Below the pieces are notes generated by a model that did not search any database, was not told the DNA's origin, and saw nothing but the letters and a program-made list of their open reading frames with translations. This document shows positions 12,445 to 15,229 of a stretch of 15,229 nt of DNA, piece after piece (positions within the stretch are counted from its first letter, which is position 1; each line of letters starts with the position of its first letter). Position numbers and translations under genes: made by a program. The stretch spans positions 1-15,229 of the forward strand of contig CAMLYR010000031.1 in the NCBI GenBank assembly GCA_946491915.1, in the 5' to 3' direction. The stretch is from an uncultured Clostridium sp. GTDB taxonomy: Bacteria; Bacillota_A; Clostridia; TANB77; CAG-508.

Positions 12445-15102
12445 ATGAAAGAACACAAATTAAGTGACAAATTTAATCCAAAGGATTTTGAAGGTGAAAT
12501 TTATGAAGAGTGGGAGAAAAATGGATATTTCAAACCATCAGAAGATAAAACAAAAAAGCCATATACCATTGTGATTCCACCACCAAATATTACAGGAAAA
12601 TTGCATATGGGGCATGCCTTAGATGAAACGATTCAAGATATTTTAATTAGATATAAAAGAATGCAAGGGTTTAATACTCTTTGGCTTCCAGGTACTGACC
12701 ATGCTTCTATTGCAACAGAGGCGAAAATTGTTGCAAAATTGAAAGAAGAAGGAACAACCAAGGAAGAATTAGGTAGAGAAGAATTTTTAAAAAGAGCATG
12801 GGCATGGAAAGAAGAGTATGGTGGAACAATTTTAAAGCAATTAAAGAAATTAGGCTGTTCTTGTGATTGGTCTAGAGAAAGATTTACCATGGATGAAGGG
12901 CTTTCTAATGCAGTAAAGCATGTTTTTGTTAATCTATATGAAAAAGGTTTAATTTACAAAGGCAAAAAAATGATTAACTGGTGTCCTTATTGTGATACCT
13001 CTATTTCTGATGCAGAAGTAGAATATGAAGAAGAGCCAACCCATTTATGGTATATAAAATATCCATTAAAAGAAGATTCTAGTAAATATGTGATTGTTGC
13101 TACAACTAGGCCAGAAACAATGCTCGGAGACACTGGTGTTGCAGTTCACCCTGCTGATGAAAGATACAAAGATTTTGTTGGTAAAACAGTTATTTTACCA
13201 ATTATGAATAAAGAAATCCCAGTTATTGCAGATGAATTTGTAGAAAAAGAATTTGGTACAGGTGCAGTAAAGCTTACTCCTGCAAGTGATCCAAATGACT
13301 ATGAGGCTGCTTTAAGACATGGATTAGAAATTGTAGAAGTATTTGATAGCAATTTTAAAATGGGTAATTTGGTACCAGAATATCAAGGCATGGATATGTA
13401 TGAGGCAAGACAGAAAATAGTAGAAAGACTAGAACAAGAAGGATATCTAATCAAAATAGAAGACTATACTCATAATGTAGGAAAATGTTACCGTTGCCAC
13501 CATACTATTGAACCTAAGATTTCAGAGCAATGGTTCGTAAAAATGGAGCCTTTAGCAAAACCAGCCATTGATGTGGTAAAACAAGGAAAAGTAAAATTTA
13601 TTCCAGAAAGATTTGACAAAACTTATTATAATTGGATGGAAAATATTAGGGATTGGTGTATTTCTAGACAATTATGGTGGGGACATCGTATTCCAGCATA
13701 TTACTGCCAAGATTGTAATGAGGTGATAGTAGCAGAAGAAGAACCAACAACTTGTAGCAAATGCGGTGGACATAATTTCAAACAAGATGAAGATACTTTA
13801 GATACTTGGTTTAGTTCTGCCCTATGGCCATTTTCAACATTAGGTTGGCCAGAAGAAACAGAGGATTACAAATATTTTTACCCAACAAGTACCTTAGTAA
13901 CAGGATATGATATTATTTTCTTCTGGGTAGCAAGAATGATTTTTTCTGCACTAGAACATACTGGAAAAATTCCTTTTGAAAATGTATTTATTCATGGAAT
14001 TGTACGTGATAGTCAAGGAAGGAAAATGTCTAAAAGCCTAGGAAACGGTATTGACCCATTAGAGGTAATTGATCAGTATGGAACAGACGCTTTAAGATTT
14101 TCACTCATTCTTGGAATTTCTCCAGGAAATGATATACGTTACATGCCTGAAAAATTAGAGTCAGCTTCCAATTTTGCTAATAAATTGTGGAATGCTTCTA
14201 AATTTGTACTTCATAACTTACCAGAAAAAGGTTCACAAGAAGCAGAAAGATTAGCAAGTGATGAATTACCAGAAAACTTATGTTATGAAGATAAATGGAT
14301 CTTATCAAAAATCAATCGATTAAATAGAGAAGTAACTAATAATTTAGAACATTTTGAATTAGGTGTTGCAACACAAAAAATATATGACTTTATTTGGAAT
14401 GAATTTTGTGACTGGTATATAGAAATGGTAAAACCTCGTTTATATGCAGAAGATGAAACCACTAAATTTGCGGCACAATACACATTAAATAGAGTATTAA
14501 AAAATGCTTTAAAACTATTACACCCAGTAATGCCATTTATTACAGAAGAAATTTATACTGCTCTATATCATTACGATGCAAGCATTATGATTTCTAAGTG
14601 GCCAGAAGAGTCAGCACATTTATCATTTGAAAAAGAAGAAAATCAAATAGAAAAATTGAAAGAAATCATTGTAGGAATTAGAAATTTACGTACGAACCTT
14701 AATGTACACCCAAGCAAAAAATCAAAATTAATTTTTGTGACACAAACGATGCAAGATATGATAGAACAATCAAAAGAGATGATTCAAAAATTAGGTTTTG
14801 CTAATGAAATTATTATACAACAAGATAAAACTAATATTCCTCAAAATGCAATGTCAGTTCTTCTAGAAGGAATTGAAGTATATATTCCATTTGAAGAATT
14901 AGTAGATATAAAGGCAGAAAAACAAAGATTAGAAGGAGAAAAGAAAAAACTAACAGCAGAAGTAGAAAGAGCACAAAAAATGCTTTCTAACCCAGGCTTT
15001 GTAAACAAAGCTCCAGAAGCCAAAATACAAGAAGAAAAAGAAAAATTAGCAAAATACCAAGAAATGCTAAAAGCAGTAGAAGAAAGAATGAAAAGCTTTT
15101 AA
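12445..15102 (+). CDS. valS: Valyl-tRNA synthetase
   Basis: ValS charges tRNA-Val with valine. This 885-residue class I synthetase has the HIGH-type motif HMGH at residues 54-57 (in PPNITGKLHMGHALD), the KMSKS motif at 527-531 (GRKMSKSLGNG), an editing (CP1) domain with ATTRPETMLGDTGVAVHP, cysteine-rich knuckles (NWCPYCDT, and YCQDC with CSKCGG) suggesting bound zinc, the anticodon-binding domain, and the C-terminal coiled coil rich in Glu and Lys (about 810-885) typical of ValS. Length and layout are normal. AAGGAGG lies before ATG 12445. Expression is governed by the T-box leader directly upstream. WLPGTDHASIATE and the Thr-containing editing site match ValS rather than IleS or LeuS. No defect is seen. 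Confidence 0.98.
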   Translation: MKEHKLSDKFNPKDFEGEIYEEWEKNGYFKPSEDKTKKPYTIVIPPPNITGKLHMGHALDETIQDILIRYKRMQGFNTLWLPGTDHASIATEAKIVAKLKEEGTTKEELGREEFLKRAWAWKEEYGGTILKQLKKLGCSCDWSRERFTMDEGLSNAVKHVFVNLYEKGLIYKGKKMINWCPYCDTSISDAEVEYEEEPTHLWYIKYPLKEDSSKYVIVATTRPETMLGDTGVAVHPADERYKDFVGKTVILPIMNKEIPVIADEFVEKEFGTGAVKLTPASDPNDYEAALRHGLEIVEVFDSNFKMGNLVPEYQGMDMYEARQKIVERLEQEGYLIKIEDYTHNVGKCYRCHHTIEPKISEQWFVKMEPLAKPAIDVVKQGKVKFIPERFDKTYYNWMENIRDWCISRQLWWGHRIPAYYCQDCNEVIVAEEEPTTCSKCGGHNFKQDEDTLDTWFSSALWPFSTLGWPEETEDYKYFYPTSTLVTGYDIIFFWVARMIFSALEHTGKIPFENVFIHGIVRDSQGRKMSKSLGNGIDPLEVIDQYGTDALRFSLILGISPGNDIRYMPEKLESASNFANKLWNASKFVLHNLPEKGSQEAERLASDELPENLCYEDKWILSKINRLNREVTNNLEHFELGVATQKIYDFIWNEFCDWYIEMVKPRLYAEDETTKFAAQYTLNRVLKNALKLLHPVMPFITEEIYTALYHYDASIMISKWPEESAHLSFEKEENQIEKLKEIIVGIRNLRTNLNVHPSKKSKLIFVTQTMQDMIEQSKEMIQKLGFANEIIIQQDKTNIPQNAMSVLLEGIEVYIPFEELVDIKAEKQRLEGEKKKLTAEVERAQKMLSNPGFVNKAPEAKIQEEKEKLAKYQEMLKAVEERMKSF

Positions 15103-15117
15103 TGTAGAAATCTTCTT

Positions 15118-15153
15118 GTTAAGTAAATTAATAATATTAGAAAATTATTTAAC
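15118..15153 (+). terminator. Weak hairpin after valS
   Basis: GTTAAGTAAATT (15118-15129) can pair with AATTATTTAAC (15143-15153) with one G-T pair and one bulge. There is no T tract, so it is only a possible terminator or mRNA end. Confidence 0.3.
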
Positions 15154-15158
15154 ACTAA

Positions 15159-15229
15159 TAGGTCAAGAAATGGTACCATTGGGGACAGTCCCCTTTGGTC
15201 CTATTTTATTGCACTAGTAGTGACCCTAG
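15159..15229. repeat. REP-like nested palindromic element
   Basis: Three palindromes sit within 71 bases: AATGGTACCATT (15169-15180), directly adjoining GGGGACAGTCCCC (15181-15193), and CACTAGTAGTG near 15213-15223. The outer ends TAGGTCA (15159-15165) and TGACCCTA (15221-15228) also pair with one extra base. The G+C-rich core contrasts with the surrounding A+T-rich DNA. The layout resembles extragenic palindromic (REP/MITE-like) elements. The copy number in this genome cannot be seen from the window. Confidence 0.45.

Noticed and set aside
12633..15023. Three minus-strand open frames opposite valS
   Set aside because: Shadows of valS with no protein-like motifs or start signals.
1..15229. 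CRISPR array, tRNA, rRNA or complete insertion sequence
   Set aside because: No regularly spaced repeats, tRNA-like cloverleaf, rRNA segments or transposase frames were found on either strand.

Overview
The window looks like a chromosome segment of a low-GC Gram-positive anaerobe, most likely a member of the Clostridia. The evidence is strong A+T bias, GGAGG-type ribosome binding sites, a T-box leader in front of valS, and RecG, GH13, LacX-type epimerase and ValS proteins of Firmicutes type. No species can be named from sequence alone.

The window has two halves. Bases 1-5955 look accessory and are visibly richer in A+T. They begin with the 3' end of an unidentified plus-strand gene and a shared hairpin. 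Next comes a tightly packed minus-strand cassette, read from about 4700 down to 192: a 20-codon leader ORF, a nucleoside 2-deoxyribosyltransferase-like protein, a divergent GNAT, a fusion of a HAD 5'-nucleotidase with a nucleoside hydrolase, a second GNAT, a histidine phosphatase and an HD hydrolase. Two members carry visible damage. The second GNAT has one in-frame TAG. The phosphatase has lost its N-terminal RHG region and has a TAG six codons before its ancestral stop. Divergent to the cassette are a candidate small RNA or attenuated leader (about 4842-4967, with its own promoter and terminator) and an ORF6N-type DNA-binding protein with a phospholipase-D-like C-terminal half. That gene contains a 29-bp palindrome.

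Bases 6068-15102 are ordinary core genes, all on the plus strand: a DUF1653 protein, recG, a cytoplasmic GH13 glucan hydrolase, a LacX-type aldose 1-epimerase, a small two-helix membrane protein, and valS under T-box control with GUA (Val) as the readable specifier. Promoters are readable before the GH13 gene, the epimerase and the T-box leader. Stretches of more than 300 bases without a large gene are 4603-5046 (filled by two divergent promoters, the leader ORF, the RNA candidate and its terminator) and 11966-12444 (the T-box leader; its first ~100 bases, 11966-12073, show nothing recognisable). The last 70 bases hold nested palindromes around a GGGGAC/GTCCCC core and resemble a REP-like element.

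Working idea: the minus-strand cassette encodes stepwise breakdown or modification of a nucleotide-like small molecule (phosphate removal, glycosidic cleavage, acetylation). It could be salvage, detoxification of a nucleoside antibiotic, or nucleotide-targeting defence, and in this genome it is partly decayed. This is inference from domain content only.
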